Shown here: in pieces, positions 61,470-64,000 of the stretch
How the letters are laid out: the number at the start of each line of letters is the position of its first letter
Position numbering within the stretch: position 1 is the first letter of the stretch
Notes under the pieces: model-generated
What the model saw: only the letters and a program-made list of their open reading frames with translations
Database searches by the model: none
Told to the model about the DNA's origin: nothing
Made by a program: the position numbers and the translations under genes
Source: Paenibacillus glycanilyticus NBRC 16618
Lineage (GTDB): Bacteria > Bacillota > Bacilli > Paenibacillales > Paenibacillaceae
NCBI RefSeq assembly: GCF_004000805.1
Contig: NZ_BILY01000006.1
Location: 1-64,000 of the forward strand
Length of the DNA: 64,000 nucleotides
Direction of reading: 5' to 3'

Positions 61470-61515
61470 TTGTACACTTATTCTTTGTTTTCTATTATTT
61501 TTGAAAATGTTTTCA
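61470..61515 (+). promoter_or_regulatory. sigma-A promoter with cre-like site
   Basis: TTGTAC (61470-61475) and TATTAT (61493-61498) are 17 bp apart. TGAAAATGTTTTCA (61502-61515), a perfect palindrome one base from the CcpA consensus, follows at the transcription start. The binding-protein gene begins 69 bp later. Catabolite repression by CcpA is likely. Confidence 0.65.
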
Positions 61516-61583
61516 TCTTCTAAGATGAAGTAGCAAGAAGTCGCGACTACTGAATGCTACACAGACAAAAGGGAGGCAATACA

Positions 61584-63089
61584 ATGGGAATCCGTAAAAA
61601 GGCATCGATCGGCCTGACGTCCGCGATGGCCGTTATGCTCTTGCTGAGCGCCTGCGGAAGCAACGGCGGCAACAATGGCAACACAGCAGCAAGCAACAAC
61701 ACTTCTTCCAGCAACGCTGGCAGCAATGCCAAGCCGGTCGAATTGAACTGGTACACAATCGGCACACCGCAGAAAGACGTTGACAAAGTCATGGAAGCGG
61801 TTAGCGAATACACGAAAGAAAAAATCGGCGCAACAGTCAAAATGACGATGATCGACTGGGGCGATTATAACCAGAAGATGCAAGTGCTGACGGCTTCCGG
61901 CGCGGACATGGACATCATGTTCACCGCGGCATGGGCATTCGATTATGTGCAAAACGCGCGTAAAGGGGCTTTCGCTCCAATCGATGATCTGCTGACGCAA
62001 TACGGCAAAGGCATTACCGATACGCTGAACCCTGCCTTCCTTAACGGTTCCAAAGTCGACGGCAAAAACTACGGCGTACCGGCAAACAAAGAGCTTCCGA
62101 CATCCGAGGTATGGCGCTTCAACAAAAACATCCTTGACGAAAACAAGCTGAGCATTACGGACGTGCGTACCCTGGAAAGCCTCGAGCCTTTGCTCAAGAC
62201 AGTTAAACAAAACAATCCGGACGTGACTCCATTGCAAGTGGACAAGACCTTCACGCCATACATTCCATATGACTATTTGATCGAGAAATTCCCGCTGGCC
62301 GTGAAGCTCGACGACGCTAGCTACAAAATCGTAAACGTATTCGAAACGCCTGAAATGAAGCAAGCGCTCGAAACGATGCACAAATACTACCTGGCCGGCT
62401 ACATTCCGACGGAAGCCGCGACGCTGGAATCGTCCTCGGACGTTCAGGCAACTGGCAAATGGTTTGCCGACAAGGCGACAACGCAGCCTTTCGCGGACAA
62501 CGTATGGTCGACAAGCTACGGCTACCCGATCGTTTCGACTCCGATGAGCGACGCGTTGATCTACAACCAATCGGTTATGGGTTCCATGCAAGCGATCTCC
62601 GCGAACTCGAAGCATAAAGAGAAAGCAATGGAATTCCTGAACCTGCTGAACACCGATCCGGTTCTTCGCAACATGGTCGACTCCGGCATCGAAGGCACGC
62701 ACTACAAAGTAACCGACGGCGACTACATGGAGAACCTTCCTGAGTCCAAGAACTACGACATGCCAACATTCTCTCTTGGCAACATTATGATCACTCACCT
62801 GAACCCGGGCGATCCTGCCGACAAATGGGAACAGTTCAAGAAATACAACGATGCAGGCAAACCTGCGGCACTGCTCGGCTTCAACTTCGATCCGACGAAA
62901 GTGTCAAACGAGATCGCAGCCGTGCAAAACGCGAAGGAATCCTTCTGGGCTCCGCTCATGACGGGTACTGTCGATCCGGAAAAATACTTGCCGCAAGCGA
63001 TCAAGAAGCTGAACGACGCGGGTCTTGGCAAAATCATGGCCGAAGCGCAAACGCAGCTCGACGCTTGGAAAGCTTCGCAAGGCAAGTAA
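61584..63089 (+). CDS. extracellular sugar-binding lipoprotein (LplA/YtcQ type)
   Basis: The 501-residue protein has a lipoprotein signal peptide (AMAVMLLLSAC), an Asn/Gly/Ser linker, and a DUF3502-type C-terminal part common in this LplA subgroup. KPVELNWYTIGTPQKDVDKVM begins the mature domain. The ATG at 61584 follows AAAAGGGAGG by seven bases. It is followed by a terminator-like hairpin and then a permease gene. Confidence 0.92.
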   Translation: MGIRKKASIGLTSAMAVMLLLSACGSNGGNNGNTAASNNTSSSNAGSNAKPVELNWYTIGTPQKDVDKVMEAVSEYTKEKIGATVKMTMIDWGDYNQKMQVLTASGADMDIMFTAAWAFDYVQNARKGAFAPIDDLLTQYGKGITDTLNPAFLNGSKVDGKNYGVPANKELPTSEVWRFNKNILDENKLSITDVRTLESLEPLLKTVKQNNPDVTPLQVDKTFTPYIPYDYLIEKFPLAVKLDDASYKIVNVFETPEMKQALETMHKYYLAGYIPTEAATLESSSDVQATGKWFADKATTQPFADNVWSTSYGYPIVSTPMSDALIYNQSVMGSMQAISANSKHKEKAMEFLNLLNTDPVLRNMVDSGIEGTHYKVTDGDYMENLPESKNYDMPTFSLGNIMITHLNPGDPADKWEQFKKYNDAGKPAALLGFNFDPTKVSNEIAAVQNAKESFWAPLMTGTVDPEKYLPQAIKKLNDAGLGKIMAEAQTQLDAWKASQGK

Positions 63090-63105
63090 AACATTTATAG
63101 CACCG

Positions 63106-63136
63106 AAGGGCGAATGTTCGGCATTCGCCCTTTTTT
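63106..63136 (+). terminator. hairpin between binding protein and permease
   Basis: AAGGGCGAATG (63106-63116) pairs with CATTCGCCCTT (63122-63132), followed by Ts. As in the operon at 45.4 kb, it may lower permease expression relative to the binding protein. Confidence 0.88.
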
Positions 63137-63298
63137 CAAAAAAGAGAGAGACGAAACGGGATACCGTACGTTGTTTCTCGTTCTAAGGGATGAAACTTGC
63201 GCCGCTGCCAATGGACGGCATCAGCCGTTTCATCTTGGAACGAATGGCCGCAGGCCCTTGGCGCTGCAAACCGACTTCGCTTAGAAAGGGTGAACCCC

Positions 63299-64000
63299 AT
63301 GAAGGCCTTTGGGCGTTTCTTCAAAGACATCAATCGCAATAAAGCCCTGCTCCTGATGGTGCTTCCGGCTACCGTCTGGTTTCTTTTCTTCTCGTACCTG
63401 CCAATGCTGGGCACCGTGATTTCCTTCAAGGAATACCGCGTGCACGGCGGATTTCTCTCCAGCATCATCCACAGCCGCTGGGTCGGCTTCGATAATTTCA
63501 AGTTCCTGTTCAGCACAAACGACGCGTACGTCATCACCCGCAATACTTTGCTGTACAACATCGTGTTCATCATTATTGGTCTAGTTCTGGCAGTGGCCTT
63601 GGCCATCGTCCTTTCCGAAATCGCAAACAAGCGGCTGGCGAAATGGTACCAGACGGGAATGTTCCTGCCTTACTTCCTGTCCTGGGTCATCGTCGGTTAT
63701 TTCGCATATAGCTTCCTCAGCTTCGACCGCGGCGTGATGAACAAGATCGTCTCGGCGTTCGGCATGGATCCTCAGCAATGGTATTCCGAGCCGAAGTATT
63801 GGCCGTTCATCATCGTCATTGTGTTCCTATGGAAATCGCTCGGCTATAACAGCGTGGTCTATCTGGCCGCAATCATGGGCATCGACAAATCGCTGTACGA
63901 GGCGGCGATGATCGACGGCGCGAACAAATGGCAGCAGATCCGCAATGTCACGCTGCCGATGCTGGCGCCTCTCATGACCATTTTGACCTTGCTGGCCATC
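63299..64000 (+). CDS. sugar ABC transporter permease (LplB type), cut by the window end
   Basis: The 234 visible codons run to the window edge without a stop. The product begins MKAFGRFFKDINRNKALLLM. It shows at least five helices and the EAA loop YEAAMIDGANKWQQIRNVTLP near the end of the visible part. AAAGGG lies about nine bases before the ATG. The rest of the gene, and probably a second permease, lie beyond the window. Confidence 0.9.
   Translation, partial: MKAFGRFFKDINRNKALLLMVLPATVWFLFFSYLPMLGTVISFKEYRVHGGFLSSIIHSRWVGFDNFKFLFSTNDAYVITRNTLLYNIVFIIIGLVLAVALAIVLSEIANKRLAKWYQTGMFLPYFLSWVIVGYFAYSFLSFDRGVMNKIVSAFGMDPQQWYSEPKYWPFIIVIVFLWKSLGYNSVVYLAAIMGIDKSLYEAAMIDGANKWQQIRNVTLPMLAPLMTILTLLAI

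Noticed and set aside
61557-62798. 413-codon antisense ORF in the last binding-protein gene
   Set aside because: No family features; the opposite strand encodes a clear lipoprotein.

Overview
The window looks like a chromosomal segment of a Paenibacillus-type Gram-positive bacterium. The evidence is the order sigW-rsiW-cdaA-cdaR-glmM-(glmS ribozyme)-glmS, AGGAGG-type ribosome binding sites, TTG and GTG starts, and many sugar ABC importers that lack their own ATPase but sit beside YesM/YesN-type two-component systems. No phage, plasmid or insertion-sequence gene was recognised.

Region by region. 1-5.6 kb: tRNA-Gly(UCC), PEP carboxylase, an HtrA-like membrane protease without a PDZ domain, and an EamA exporter. 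5.5-13.5 kb: three 42-bp palindromic repeats, then the cell-envelope stress and amino-sugar block (SigW, its anti-sigma factor, the c-di-AMP cyclase CdaA and its regulator CdaR, GlmM, the glmS ribozyme and GlmS). 13.5-15.3 kb: divergent SDR and MerR genes plus a VOC protein. 15.4-29.9 kb: a plant-polysaccharide locus flanked by two related AraC regulators. It holds a YesM/YesN pair, an LplABC-type importer, a GH51 arabinofuranosidase, a GH2 enzyme and, on the other strand, a sulfatase.

29.9-36.2 kb is the most unusual part. Six DnaA-box-like 9-mers lie at the 3' end of a vancomycin-resistance-like locus. On the minus strand it encodes a D-Ala-D-X ligase, a stand-alone PLP racemase, a VanXY-type D,D-peptidase and an acyltransferase-3 membrane protein. 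A VanR/VanS-like pair is divergent on the plus strand. The racemase and membrane protein correspond to the two halves of the VanT protein of D-Ala-D-Ser operons. Three direct repeats with 11-bp period lie upstream of the ligase. Whether this locus gives glycopeptide resistance cannot be told from sequence alone.

36-43.8 kb: small metabolic genes; a BlaI/BlaR1-like pair behind three operators at 18-bp spacing, whose sensor lacks a penicillin-binding domain; LrgA/LrgB; a DUF402 protein; and a frameshifted GNAT gene. 43.9-64 kb: three more carbohydrate-import modules, namely an MsmEFG-type operon, a convergent YesM/YesN pair with a divergent Lpl-type operon plus ThuA and Gfo/Idh/MocA enzymes, and a YesM/YesN-Lpl operon cut by the window end. 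A 125-bp palindromic tandem array lies at 47.3-47.6 kb.

Several sugar-import genes have a -10 box followed by a CcpA (cre)-like site. This suggests two-component induction combined with catabolite repression.
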